From assembly GCF_025370935.1 (NCBI RefSeq), contig NC_133492.1, positions 13,559,020-13,623,019 of the forward strand: a stretch of DNA of 64,000 bases. Reading direction: 5' to 3'. The notes beneath the pieces were generated by a model, which worked only from the letters and a program-made list of their open reading frames with translations, was not told the origin of the DNA and made no database searches. This stretch comes from Choristoneura fumiferana (Eukaryota; Arthropoda; Insecta; Lepidoptera; Tortricidae). Every line of letters begins with the position of its first letter. The first letter of the stretch is position 1. This document shows, in pieces, positions 20,560-33,499 of the stretch. The translations under genes and the position numbers were made by a program.

Positions 20560-23500
20560 TTCATTTAAAAAACAAAGCTCAATTAACTAAGCCCATCAAT
20601 ACATAATTCTCCATACTTACTTAATGATCTTATTTTTATACTTGGCATAACTAGGAACGGTCTTAGAAGGATTGTATTTGCTCCCGGTTCGGTTAAGTCC
20701 CCATCAACTTGTTAATCATCCTACCCTGGTACAGTTGTTGTTTTATTACACACGCCTTGTTTACCGTGTACACAAATTAACAGCCGAGGCGATGTTATGC
20801 TTATAACCCAAAATAGTTTAAAGCTTGTTCAATCAACATTGAATGCTTTTACTGGAAGACGTGCGACTTGACGTTAACTGATGTAAAAAGTCACTGAGGT
20901 ATCCATACCTAAGAACCGTAATATCAAAGTCAGAATAATATCTACATCTGAATGTGCCGTGCTTGAATGTGTGTTCAAATATGGTTTTAATTTAGCCAAA
21001 TCAGAAGTTGACATTTCAGCAGCCAGCAACCAGCAAAGTCATGGCTTACCTACAGTTAGCAAATTGTGTTGTGATACATCTAAACTCAGTTATGTCATCC
21101 AAAGTATACCTAATGAAAATTTTGAAGAGAAAAATATTGTACAGTCAAAGAATATTTTTGTATTCCGACCTCTAAATTAGGTATGGATCTGTATCTTGGG
21201 ATATAGCGGTTGAATTTTCAGACATCTGCGATCTGCTTACTATGACAGAAATTCGTCTTTAGGAAGCTAAATTAAGGGGTCACATAGGTAACATTTTATC
21301 CTTAAAACGGTACTACTTAAAAACCTTTTAAAGGACGCAGACGAAGTTATGGGCAACAGCTTGTCGCAGGATAAACCAGTTTAAAAATTGAGATATATAA
21401 ACCTTAAAATTTAATTAAAGTTTTTACTGTTTTCATTCAAAGTTTTGTTTGGTAATATGTGAAAATTTTAAAACGAAGTCTGGGTTTTTTAAACTTTTAT
21501 TTGCCCGTTTTAAACTTTGCCATGAAGTAAGTACAAAAGTTTACTTTAACCATGTTTAAACTTAGGTGTTTCATTTCGCTACAGAGCTGTATACGAACGT
21601 TAAATCTTCGGGTTCACGGATAAATGCTATCAGAGTTCGCCTTTCATAAACTTTCCTACGGACAACTTCTTTAGAAGGCTTTCAATCAGCTCCAATGGAC
21701 CGGAAGTTTCAAAAACAATATTATGTAAGGTTGAAACATGGCTTTGCATTTTACATTATAAAATTACAATGTAAAAAGAGTAAACACATATTTTCTTATC
21801 GTCCTTCATGGTTACGTTTATTTATTTATTTTCTAAAGAAGGTATCTCTACTTATGCGTTTATTTTAAGTGGCATCTGTGCCAGTGTCCGATTTGCAACC
21901 GCAATAACAAATCCTTCGTGTTGTCAATTTGTATTTCATTGTTGTGCCTTGTGTTGTGAGTAAATGTATTTTTGTTTTCTTTTTTTCTGCATCTGGCGAT
22001 AACTATAAAGTTTTTTATCATATAAAGTTATCTGTTAAATTAGGGTTACAAATATTGAGTTTATCTCTCACAAATCTTTCACCATTCACAAATTTTTGCA
22101 ATTACAATATCAAGTAAGGTTAGCAGTTCACCTGAAGCTAGCTTGCAGTTTTTATTCGATCCTGACTTGGTGATAATGGAAGTTAATTGAAAGTATTTCC
22201 ATTCCAATGAAAAGGTAAATTTTAAATCTGTTCATAAATAACGGAGTTCTGAGATAACAAACATTAAAAAAAGTTAGCGAAATTGATAACCCGCTCCTTT
22301 TTTGAAGTCCTTTAAAATGTTAGCATATTTTTTAAATTAGCGAGTCTTTATTATAATTTAAAGGCCAGAGTAATACATTAACTTCCCGAAGGGTTAACGG
22401 ATGGTAGGAGCTTAACTAAATACGGTCCATTAATATTTCCCATCAGTCAGAGAGCGAGGAAACAGACAAATTGATGTTCATAACCCTTGTAATTGAAAAG
22501 ATCCCGGAAGCGTGGGAAACCGTACGAAAACCGTTTTCTCGTTAAAGATAAAGATAAAAATTTCTGAGATGCCCACATCTGATGAAACATTAATGCCTAC
22601 ACGATCATCTTTAATGTTTCGAATCAAAATATCATCTACTTTCTTTGAGAAAATCATAGACGATTCAATTAATAACCCTTTAAGAATGAAAATATCAGCC
22701 AATTGAAAATGTAAGCAAATCACATGAGAAATAATGTCTTCAACATACATTTTCAATTTGAGATTTTGAAAATAACGGTTGGCCCTTTTATTTTTTCCAT
22801 TTCACAGTTAAGTTTATCTTTCAGGCAGACTTATTTGTCCATCAGAGCTATGTTCGGTACGTAGTTCATGAACTTGAATGAAGTTATTATTATTAGGTAT
22901 GGAACCTCTAGAGGCTCTTACCCAGATTTTTATCGTCTTCATAATTATGAAGCCAAGATTTACATGGAAAGCAATTTTGGAAGTAAAAGTGATCAGTCTT
23001 GCACCCCGGTGATCTTTGCCGTCTAACAAGCTAGATATTGAACGCTTGAGGCGCTTCATGCGTTAATTTTAACTGTCATTCCCAGTTCTCTCGTGCTATT
23101 TTGCTTTTCGATTTAACGGAAACGTCAGTGACGTAAAATTTTACCCGAAAAATATTTTGCAAGCAAGTTCTGAATTCTGTTTCAGTTTTAGACGTGTGTT
23201 ATCAGGTGCCTCAATGTTAGTAGTATTCTCATCATTAGACTTAGAAAAGGAGAGGTTCAGGGGCATTGTGATTCTAAAAAATTAACCACTCAAAGTTGAT
23301 ACTAAATATTTTGAAATTACTACGATAACATTAACAATTATTATAATAGCGATATGGGTGCTATTATGAATAAGAAGAAGAATTTTACTAGTACTTTATT
23401 AGCAGACGAGCAATTTCTTGAAACTTTCTTATGTTAGGTTATTACTGTGATGGTCGCTATTTGTGTTCATAATTTATTTGATATCAAGTGTAAAAGAAAA

Positions 23501-24470
23501 TGTAGGTATTGACAACTAACATGAAGAATATTTATGATGTTTTTATAAAAACTTCATGCTCTGCGGCTGTTACCGTGATACCAACGGCGGTATTTGTATT
23601 CAATTGTCTGTTCCATTTTTTTAAATAGCCTGGGGTAAAGTGTCTCACTCACTGCTGGGCAAAGACCTCTCGTCTTGACCGCCACAACTCCCGATCTGAC
23701 GCAATGTCAGGTAAGGTAATGTGAGGTAAGGTTAGGTAAGTCTATGGATGCATGCGACAGTCTTGTCCAACCCAGCCCCATTCCAGCTTAGCTGTTCATA
23801 TCAAGTGTCATATCAAGTTCTTTGTTCCTTATCAAATACAAAAATGTTTTTTAAAGATGAAGCCGTCCTCAGATTAAATCTTCATACTCGCACGTAGATC
23901 CCTATCTCCTTTGACCGCTGCGCCGCCTGCTGACTCCATATCAGCGCGTTTAATTTCCTGTATCATAAAACCTCTGCCAGGCACCCAGCATGTGGGGATA
24001 CGCTAAAGCAAAATCAAACTCGCTAAGCTGTAGCGACTCGGATTATGAAGTAAGCCGGAAGCACATAGTCGAGTTGATATTCCTAATCTCCCGGTAACTC
24101 CGCCTTAACTGTTTTATATTCATTCTAAGATACCTCCAAGAAGCTTAGTGGCGTTTGACTTTACTTAGGCAAGTTTGTCTTTCTTAAGAGTGTGATTTCG
24201 AGTAGTTATCGCCCCTCGGTAACCGGAGCCCGGGGCGCTTTCGTTATATAGTTTTAAGCGGTTTAAAACCCGTACCTTACTTGACAAGTCACTCCCAACT
24301 TAAATGAAATATGCTCACTTGAATGTTGCTGGGAGCTGTTTTATAACTTTATAAGTTGGGATAAATGTGTAAAGCTATAACTAAGTAAAATCTGAATGTT
24401 GGGGGAGAAGTTAGTAATGCTCGAATTTTGTATTTACCCACGCTGATGGAATTGAGAACATTCGTGTCAG
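20560..24470. other. Intron 1, long stretch with no exon
   Basis: Mostly unique AT-rich sequence. A minus-strand RTE/SINE-type tail piece lies at 23655-23690 (CACTGCTGGGCAAAGACCTC), followed by a short GTAAGGTTAGGTAAG tandem run. The segment 23880-24300 is GC-richer and unique-looking; it could be a regulatory block, but I see no proof. Confidence 0.4.
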
Positions 24471-24473
24471 TAC

Positions 24474-24649
24474 TTAATCACGAAAAACTTTTTCACGATA
24501 ACTTTTTCACGAAAACTTAATCACGAATAGACTTTATCACGAAACGTCTTTATCACGAAAACTATACGAATAGACTTTATCGCGAACAATCTTTATCACG
24601 AAAACTTTGTCACGAATACTTTATCACGAAAAATCTTAATCACGAATAT
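24474..24649 (+). repeat. Minisatellite of TTTATCACGAA-type units
   Basis: About twelve units built on (A/T)TCACGAA occur at 13-18 bp spacing, for example CTTTATCACGAAAACT and CTTAATCACGAATA. The units vary in length and sequence, so the array is not freshly made. It lies in intron 1. Confidence 0.8.
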
Positions 24650-24694
24650 GTCATTACTTTTTGGATTCAGATGGTGGATGACATTTCAAGGCCG

Positions 24695-24867
24695 GGAATC
24701 GTCCCACGCGGTCCCAGTGCGGATTGGTAACTTCACACATACCATTGAATTGCTTTGGAGTTTAAACCCACGATCCTCTGCTTGAAAGGCCATCGGTCAA
24801 ACCACTAGGCCACCATGCCCTGAAAAGTGGTCTGTGCCCAGCAGTGGGACATATATAGGCTGGGACT
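24695..24867. mobile_element. Rearranged SINE pieces
   Basis: The minus-strand part (24695-24820) has the tRNA-like head (complement of TGGCCTAGTGGTTTGACC and GCAGAGGATCGTGGGTTTAA) joined directly to AATTCAATGG and CCAATCCGCACTGGGACC; the middle of the element is deleted. It is followed at 24825 by a plus-strand tail, TGTGCCCAGCAGTGGGACAT ATATAGGCTGGGA. So two copies, or one rearranged copy, meet here. Confidence 0.6.
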
Positions 24868-25859
24868 TAATGTATCGGAAATCTTATTGAACCGATTTCA
24901 ATGCAAATCAAAAAAATTGCACTATTCATACGCCTGTAGTGAAGATTGAAAGGGACCTATTTAACTAATATTATAACTGTAATTAACACTATTCATAGCT
25001 GTAATTATGATGAACGTATCGGTCCACATTTATTTTTATCTGGCCAAGAAATTAAATAAACCAATAAGCAAAAAACATTAAATTAAAAAAATCTTTTCAT
25101 CTTAAAACTAAAAGGAAGAAAATATCTCTGGTGGTCTTGAACTCTGTCAAATACTAGCTAACTTAAAGCTCAACAGTCGGGACCCATTACCAAGATTTTA
25201 TAAGCTGGTCACGATTTGAATAAAAAGTAAAAACTCATAGGTGACGTGAAATTCAAAAAGTAAGTAAAAAGTTAAAGTACATTGCCTTTTAAATACTAAG
25301 TTAATGTTTTAGATCACTTTTAATGCCTTGAGAATTTGCATTTGATGGTAAACAAACAGCAAAATACGATAAACACAGGCGTAATCACGGATGTATTTTC
25401 TGAAAAGATAAATTGTAATTTAAAGCTCTATAAATTAAATCCTATGTCAAACCCTTTGAAATACCCGCAAAATAAATGATCTCTTAATATCCGAACAGCA
25501 AACATTTATTTGGTGGATTTACTCCTTTCATGTGTTTTTTCCAGCGAAGTGGTCTGTAAATAGCTAATATTTTATTGAGGGGGTCTATTGAGTGTCCTCC
25601 ACGTGACAAATGAGTCCTTTTCTCTTGTAGCTATCGATCACTCGCCACGGGCATTTAAACATTGGCTCATCTAACCATTGAACACCTCGGAAGAGTAGCA
25701 ATCTCGTAATTGAAGGAAGAAATAGCATTGTTCGTTAATATACCTAGTATTTATAATGGGTTTGTCCGGCTAGTAAAGTGCAAGCATGTCAAATGTGCTG
25801 TTATTAGCAAAATATCACATCAAACTCTGATTTATCATAATTAAGTCATAGTCATTTTT

Positions 25860-26095
25860 GGACAATATACCACAAACGGGACTTATCACGCTATTATTAC
25901 ACAAGTAATATTGACCTCGACGTTTCGGCAACGTTACAGTTGCCGTGGTCACGAGTAGACTGAAGTAAGAATCACGAAAGTTTAAAACGTCATAGTCATT
26001 TTGTCTTGCAAGTCTTCGAAGGCTACTTTTTTCGTCCATTGTCGGGGTCACCAATGTGGGGGGAGGCTCCAATAGAGAGATCTCTCTTCAGGCAG
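25860..26095 (-). repeat. Dispersed repeat with CGACGTTTCGGCAACG core
   Basis: The core CGGCAACGTTACAGTTGCCG is a perfect 20-bp palindrome bordered by CGACGTTT and TGGTCACGAG. I know similar words from lepidopteran retroelement-derived repeats. The 85-codon antisense frame here has no domain and is a shadow of the repeat. Confidence 0.45.
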
Positions 26096-26539
26096 GTGTT
26101 ATGCTTGGAGAGGGGATCGAAGTCTTTGTCATTTCTTTATATAAAATAAATCCCTTCCTTACGTCTGTCCATGTGTAGGTAGGTATGTATATTTTGTATT
26201 ACGCTTAAATCTTTCAAACTATACGCAACGGATTTTGACGCGCTTTTCATCACCAGTTTGATAATGTTTCATGATCATGAAAGATTTCTTATTCCTTATT
26301 TTTTTAACCAACTTCAAAAAAAAGTAGGAGGTTATCATCTTCTTTTTTTAAAGTGACACCCTTGCGAATCCGGGCTTGGTTTACGATTACAATGCACTTA
26401 GTTATTTAGTTAGTCGTCGTGAAATACTGTTTTCTTTTCAATAAACAGGTCAATTAGCAAATCAAAGAAGAATAGAATACTCGTAATTCAAAGAATAAAC
26501 TGAGAACATGCACATGCACATGCAGACTACAACGGTGTA

Positions 26540-27190
26540 CCTACTGCCTTTTCGGCGAAATATGTTTCGCCAAATTTCACTTAGCAACCAATCCTTCGCC
26601 GCAGTTTGATTTGGCAAACTAATCGTTGGCATAACTTTACTTTGCATTTTTCTTATTTTGCAACATTTAATATTGCCAAATTTTACTTCATCACACTTTT
26701 ATGTGTCAAATAATTATGTAGCAAATGATTGGCTTAAGCAAATAACAAATTGTCAAATAAAATTAGGCCAATTTTTATATTGCAAAGTTTTACTTCAATT
26801 TGATTTGTGCGAGCGAGCGAAGCGAGTGAGCAAGACGGTTCGGAGCAGAAGCGACTTGGATAGTTTAGGTTCAGAAGATGATGTTAGGTTTTTTTATAGC
26901 AGCCTGGATAACTGCCATTAGGAAAGTAGGTTGGATGCCATACAATCTGTTGTTAATTAAGGTATGCCAATCAATACATTTGACGAAAACATAAATGACA
27001 TTTAAAAAAAAACTAGGTAAGTATTAATTTGCATAATAATAATTTATCAAATCATTAGTGGGAAATGACATAAGGGCGAAACGTTGAGTTGAGAAATAAG
27101 ATTTCACCTAAATTAAAATATGGGATAAATAGTTTGAGAGCTAATAATTTGCTAAATAATTTTCGCCGAAATATTAGTAAACCGACTACA
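26540..27190. repeat. Degenerate TTTGCCAAAT / TTCGCC motif region
   Basis: Many short related words recur: TTTCGGCGAAATATGTTTCGCC, TTTGATTTGGCAAACTAAT, CAAATAATTATGTAGCAAATGAT, ATTTTCGCCGAAATATTAGT. It looks like an old array of roughly 15-20 bp units, similar in style to the array at 24474. 26815-26870 (GCGAGCGAAGCGAGTGAGC) is a second small repeat. Confidence 0.45.
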
Positions 27191-27199
27191 ACTTATCGG

Positions 27200-28542
27200 G
27201 ATAAAAAATTGAAAGCGAACTGTCGTGTTACTGAAATAGGAAAACACAGTTAGGAGGAAACAGAGACGATGTGATCAGTCAAAGTAGGATTAGGGCGAAA
27301 GACACGCGTTCACGATTCCTTTTTATGATATTACATTTTTTATAAAGCAACGGAAAACCGAAACTTTGGCTTCCGATGAAATATTGAATGAAGTTTCAAT
27401 CTTGAGGTGAGGCTGGTTGTTATTATTTATCCAATTTTAGAGATCTGTAGCTGCGGAAAGGAGCTTTTGTTTGAAGACAATGGTGTCCAATCCGTTTCTT
27501 GTTCTGATGTCAGCAGTGACGTCATGATGAATGGTGTCCAGTTTCATTCATGATCAGCTACTAAAACCTGTTGACGGTGCAGTTCCATCTAGTCAGTCTT
27601 ATTCTTTCTCTCTTCGTCTTCTGCTGCGAAATAGCGTTCATTTCCTACTATTTACCTTTAAGAACATTGAATGTTAAGGCAAGGAGTAAAAGATACCATT
27701 TTTGTTCAATCATCCATGCACGATCGAAGAACCTGCGCCGCTTATTAGTGCAGTGTATATGGGTGGTTTTACGAGCGTTTCAATTGCAAATGAGAGACCG
27801 TAAGGAAGAAATTTTAATGAATTTTAATTGTACCGTATAAACACCATATCGTTTTTTTTAAATACTTCCGTTTTGTAGAACTACCCAGATGTAGAACAGA
27901 GATTTGAAAAAATTACATCACGCCAGTGCCATGCTACACGACGAAGGAAGTAAATGTAAAACGTATGTAAATAAAACTAACAGAAATGTTTTCCACAAGA
28001 ATACGCGATACGTATTCCCCAGTTGTACTTATCCTTTTAACTGATCTGCATAAAATAATAGAGATCAGAAACCAAATTACAGAGCACTGATTAAAACATT
28101 TACTAAGACAAACAAGCACCCGTAGACCGAAGTTGCCCGCCCATTTATCACAAATCTAAATCCGTTTGGGTACGTGAGTTTTTGGGAGCCCTTTTCGCGG
28201 CTTTGTAATCGTGTTTGTTAGTATATTTTACAGCTACGCCCGCCCTTTGTACTAAGATATGCCGAAGGCATAATACGTCAGTCCCGTGAAAATCTTCTAC
28301 AAAGAAGCAATCAAACAGATGGATTTTCCCGCCCAGGGATCAAGCATGGCGTACAACATTTTCCTTTTAACCTTTTATTTTTATTAAGATTAAAGCCTTT
28401 GGATTCGGCGAAGTTTTGCCAAAGCCTAGTTAAAGATAACGACGGGAAGTCGAAAATAAAAATCATTTTGACACTTCGTTGATAGACAAATCGAAGTAAT
28501 TAAGTAACAATAACAAGTTGTTTTTTGGCTCAAGTCAAGAAC
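27200..28542. other. Intron 1, unique-looking, one CRE-like site
   Basis: No exon or known repeat. A perfect TGACGTCA palindrome is at 27517-27524, bracketed by two ATGGTGTCCA words (27479, 27531). This matches the cyclic-AMP-response consensus, but one site in 20 kb may be chance. Confidence 0.35.
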
Positions 28543-29144
28543 AAAACCGGCCAAGAGCATGTCAAAAACGCCCAAAATAGGGTTCCATAGCCATTACGAC
28601 AAAATTAAGTAATTTTTCTAAGGATTTGGTATTTTATACGGAATCTTCCAAGTTTAGGTATGTTTTATTCTCAAGCAAACTTAGCCGATATAGTTTCCTT
28701 GCAAATTTGATATACTTACTATCATCCTGAATTTTATAATATTTTTCCACTCACCGGTTTAGATTTTAGAGGGGGGGGGGGGACGCTCGATTGAAATGAA
28801 ATTTAGCACTTTTAAGTTGAATATTTCGCAAACAAATCACTGAATCGAACAATTTTCTTATCAAACCCTAATAGTTTTAAAAGACCTATCCAACGATACC
28901 CCACACTATAGGGTTGGATGAGAATAAAAATCACCCCCACTTTACGTATATGGCAGGTACCGTATTTTTCTTTTAATTTTTTATTGTACTATTTTGTCGG
29001 CATAGTTTACATACATATCCGTGCAAAATTACAGATTTCTAGCACTGATAGTCCCTGAGCAAAGCCGCAGACGGACAGACAGACAGACATGGCGAAACTA
29101 TAAGGGTTCCGTTTTTAACATTTTGGCTCCGTAACCCTAAAAAT
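28543..29144 (-). repeat. Repeat A copy 2 (minus)
   Basis: It opens AAAACCGGCCAAGAGCATGTC, passes a 12-G run at 28771-28782, GACGCTCGATTGAAATGAAA, CCAACGATACCCCACACTAT and GACGGACAGACAGACAG, and ends TAAGGGTTCCG...GGCTCCGTAACCCTAAAAA. Full-length relative of copies 4 and 5. Confidence 0.75.
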
Positions 29145-29334
29145 GGCTCCTTTATTCAAAACATCGAATTCACACTAATAATATAATTTGAAATAACAGT
29201 TTTCGTCTGTGTGTCTGTCAGTCAGTTTGATGATACAGGTAAGTAAATTTTATTTCTGAAAATGAATAAATTTATTATATTTAGACCTACTTTATACATT
29301 GTGGATTAAAATAGGCTAAATATTTTCTGCCCGC

Positions 29335-29431
29335 CCAATCCGCACTGGGCCCGCGTGGGAACTAATGCCCAAGCCCTCTCATTCTGAGATGAAGCCTGTG
29401 CCCAGCAGTGGGACGTATATAGGCTGGTATG
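29335..29431 (+). mobile_element. SINE 3' fragment
   Basis: It consists of CCAATCCGCACTGGGCCCGC GTGGGAACTA followed by CCAAGCCCTCTCATTCTGAG and the tail CCCAGCAGTGGGACGTATAT AGGCTGG. The head and (ATG)n end are missing. Confidence 0.7.
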
Positions 29432-32228
29432 ATTTTCTACCCGGGGAAAATAGTAAATGTCCCGCGGGATGACAATAAACAAATACCACGCAGATGAAGC
29501 AGCAAGTTACAGTTTGTTTCTATCCAAACATGAGTACCTATTGGTGCTTTCGTTACACGCTTGGTTTTCTAGTAGTAAGATGCATTTACAACGAGTTATA
29601 TTCTGATAGTATAGGTTATGTTTACAAAATACCACCTTCAGTCATGTGTATCTAAACTTGGTTAACAAACTATATCAAAACACGATCCTGACCAAAACAG
29701 TTGTTCACTCGCTTCGCGTCGTTATAATAAAAGTGGTCAACGTGGAAGGTACGAGTAAACATAGACTTGTCCGCTGCTTTTATTGTATTTACTCCCTCAT
29801 GGCCGTAGTTTGCTAGTAAAAGTGATGAAACTCCTGAACTCGGTTCTACAAGCGCTATTATGCTTATAAAGTGCATGCACTTAAAACAATTTGATACACG
29901 AGTTTTACAGAATAATATGCACTTAAAACGAAAAGCGTATGCAAAAACGACTATCTTAATAAGCGCTGGCTGTCTTCGAATCCAGAGTATATAATATACC
30001 TACGTGCGTATATTATATAATATATAATATACCTACTGAAAATGGTATAAATAATAAATACTTACCAGGTTAAGTTTTTTTATATTAAATAATACATACA
30101 ATACGTTACACATTTGATTAACATTAGACAAAATACACAAGCAACTAACATATATCGTAAAAAACAAAAGCTTTACAAAACATGTAAAAAAGAGGTCTGT
30201 CGCCAACACCTACAATCCATTTAAAATACTTACTTACTAAAATCTAAACTGCTAAGTCCAGAAGTAAGTCATGTAAATGAAGATCAAGATGTACCTTTTG
30301 AAAACTTCATAGGAATTCAGTAAAATCCCGGGAGTTCAATTCGACTGCCTGATTTAAGGGAATAAGAACAAAGGCTAAGTATTATTATGGTGGCGTCCAT
30401 TACAAGCGTAGGGGACTCCGTACGGGGTCCGTTTAATTTGAGATGTCGAAATGTATATTGATGCGATAGAATGAATAGAATGTGCTTTCACTGAAAATGA
30501 AGTCATAAGCTTGGTACCGCTTGGCCCGGTCCGCTCAGTTCGTTCTCCATTTCCGCTCATTAACCTTTTTTAGTGGAAGGCGGGCGATAATTGTAATTGA
30601 TTATTAACTAGGTACTAAAATAAATAAATGATAACAAAAAAACGAAAATAGATATTATATCAAAAATTTGATTCTAGCGTCCGTAGATTAATAAAGTGCC
30701 TACTCCTAATTTTCTATATCGTAGGAATTAAAAAAAAAAACTTACGGTCTTAACTATGCTCAACGAATATGTTTTTATTTTAGGTCTCTAGCTCTTTTAT
30801 AGTCAGGCGCATTATTTTTCGCAAGTAGATTAGTGTATATTATTCAATGGTATGTATTTATCTATTTTATGTGTATCAATTATTATTTTCATGGAGAAAC
30901 TAGATATATTTAATTTATATTCAAACAGGCGCGTAGGTACACAATAATTAACGAGGACAATAAACGTCCCACAAACACACGCTTTGTTCAAAGTTTCCAC
31001 TCAACTCACTCCGTGTAATAACTTTACCAGGCATTTATAATATGTAAGCTAAGCGGTAATTGTAAATCGTAGCAGGATGTATTTACTAAATGAGCGTGCA
31101 AATTCAGACGTCTGCCCCAATTTGTTCCCAATCCGGAGCCGGTCCCGGGCGTCTCGGTCCCCAATCCTACGTCGAACAAATAATCCCTCCACCAACTTTC
31201 ATCCTCTACAAACACACGGAGCTTAAAACCTGGGTAAGCGAGATAGGACGATTTATTCGTACGTTTTGTTTCTCATTTCTCAATCGCAGTGCCGGCCTGT
31301 TCGAAACCACCCGACCGTCAAATTCATTTGCATTTCATCCAGCCGTTATCTCATTACGATATGCTGATTTCTCCTACAGCTCATCAGTATCTCAGAAATA
31401 ATTCATAAGACTTTCGGAAAACACCGCGTTCACAGTTTGACGCGGCGTCATTACATATTTATTTATGTAAATCATTATCGGTATTTCTTTTTACGTTCGC
31501 TGATGGGATTCAATTAAAGTTCTATAAACAATATTGCTGTCTTCGATGATTGATTATTGTTTTACACAAAAACAACTAGTGCTTCTTTTAGGTATCGAAT
31601 GGTTTCTATCTTAATGGAAATTTTACTTTGTCATTGTATTGTTTACTTTAAGACTCAACTACCTTTATCCCACGACCTTGCTCTTGTACAAAGTAGGCTA
31701 CATAGCAATTTCTCTATTCCGTAGGAAATTTAAAAAATCCCTTATGCGCTTTTACGATAATCAATGTTTATGTCTGTTAATCCTCTAGGTAGGTGCAATG
31801 CATTGTTTGCCAATTAGTCGGTAACGCTAAATTAAATGATAGTAAGTGAGTTATTCGGTATATTATCATTCAATATGAGTGAGTCTCACGATAGTTTCAT
31901 GTTCATAACTCTTTATCTCTGAGTTTAAAATTAACATATCGTTCCTAATTTAAAATTCACGTCTCGCCTACGCGTATCATCCCAGGGTCCCAAAATCTAG
32001 AAAGCCTCTTAGCTGAAACAATGTTTTCTTTATTTCATCGAATTATAATAAAATAAACTTTTCGCTTCACCAGTTTTTCGTCTCACTTTATGCAGATATC
32101 TTGACATCATCTGTTATATAAATAGTAACTAACGTATTGTGAGCACTTGTAGACCATTTTTTTTATTTATTTTTCTATAGGTAAACAAAAGTACCCAAAT
32201 AAATACACTTGGTTGCTGTAATTTACTT
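29432..32228. other. Intron 1, no exon found
   Basis: Mostly unique sequence. 30370-30620 and 31090-31460 are GC-richer islands with unbroken but domain-less frames (103 codons at 31090-31401). They have no flanking splice sites that would keep the gene in frame, because exon 1 and exon 2 already join within Ig1. They may be regulatory. Confidence 0.4.
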
Positions 32229-32350
32229 CATTGTCATCAACATCATCATCATCATCATCGTCATTACCACCATCGCCATCGGCATACCTATGTCAGTCCA
32301 CTACCGGACATAAGCCTCTGACATGGCAAGCCGTAAGCACGATCTTCAGT
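32229..32350 (-). mobile_element. RTE-type LINE 3' tail
   Basis: On the minus strand it reads GGCTTATGTCCGGTAGTGGA CTGACATAGG and ends in a (GAT)n-like tail (ATCATCATCATCATC at 32238-32260 on plus). Only the terminal 100 bases are present. Confidence 0.55.
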
Positions 32351-33342
32351 TCTTCTTCTCCAATCTCTTCCCGCGTTAGATGTCTGGAATTTAAAAATTA
32401 TACAAAACAACGAATGGCATTTTTAATTTTTCTATAATATGAAAGATGTGTTCAAATCTCATGTCGCCTGCGTTCGGTTCTATCACGGGTAAAATGTCAA
32501 AAGTAATTCGTCTCGAGGAACGAAGTAATTACTTACATTCGTATTCGTATATCAAACAATTTATGCATTGTTTATGTTTGTACAGTCACGTTTCAGTTTA
32601 ATTGAAACACATTAAGGAACGCGCCAAATGATTGTCATGTTTAAACGCGACATGTTGTGCTTAAAAGAAATAACAGTGTTATATTTCTGTCTTTTGTTTT
32701 CTTAATAAACATGTTTGTCAACGTCTCATAATTTAGAATGGGAGCGACGAGTTTTGTGCCTGTTTTCTATAAAATAATTGAAAGTAATGTAGGTACTTAA
32801 GTAATTGTTAACAATTTTAGTTTTTAGTATACTGTAACTAGAAAGTCTTATTATTGCCTCTGTAGCAAGTAAAATTTGCCCCGGGCCCGAGCTTCGAGTT
32901 TCGTAGTAGCCCTGCAGTTCGAGAGTAGGGGGCCCTACGGCACTTTTTAGCGCGGTGTGATGTCTCATGATACTACAGAATAAGTAATAGGTAGGTACAA
33001 ATAAACTTTAACTGGCTATGTCTTCATATATTTTTTTTAATTGCCAAAAGACATGTGTCCAATAATTTTTGATAATTTAACTGACGGATTAATTAGATTT
33101 TTACTAAGAAATTATCCTTCCCCCGCAATGAGATAAAATGTTTTTTTTTCTAAGCGGAAATGAGAGGTTTTCTTCTTCTTTATTTTTTTCTTTCTAATTA
33201 AATCCACGTTTTAATTTTCTTAAGAAATGTACACAATAAATATCTACATCCGACTCATATTGAAGCTGTATACATAGCAGTGCTTGGCTCAATATTAAAT
33301 TAACACCAATTAACCTCGTTTTTTTTTAATTCTATGTAAATT
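32351..33342. other. Intron 1, no gene recognised
   Basis: AT-rich sequence with a short GC-rich patch near 32878-32945 (CCCCGGGCCCGAGC). No exon or known repeat was identified. Confidence 0.35.
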
Positions 33343-33496
33343 AGATTTGAAATTTAACATGAGCTTTACAGTGGAACCTACTCACGTTTGCTAAGAAATT
33401 TAGGAAACTACGGCTCAAAACCTCTCATTCTTAGAGTAGGCCTGTACCCTGCAGTGGGTATTATATAGATCGAGACGATGATGATGGATGATGGCT
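33343..33496 (+). mobile_element. Old SINE copy
   Basis: The pieces TTTGAAATTTAACATGAGCT TTACAGTGGA, ACTACGGC, CTCTCATTCTTAGAG, CCTGTACCCTGCAGTGGGTA TTATATAG and a GATGATGATGGATGATGG tail appear in the same order as in the complete SINE. Heavily mutated, with internal deletion. Confidence 0.6.
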
Positions 33497-33499
33497 GTA

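Noticed and set aside
31090..31401. 103-codon frame as an extra exon in intron 1
   Set aside because: Exons 1 and 2 already join in phase 0 inside Ig1. An exon here would break the domain, and there is no convincing splice pair.
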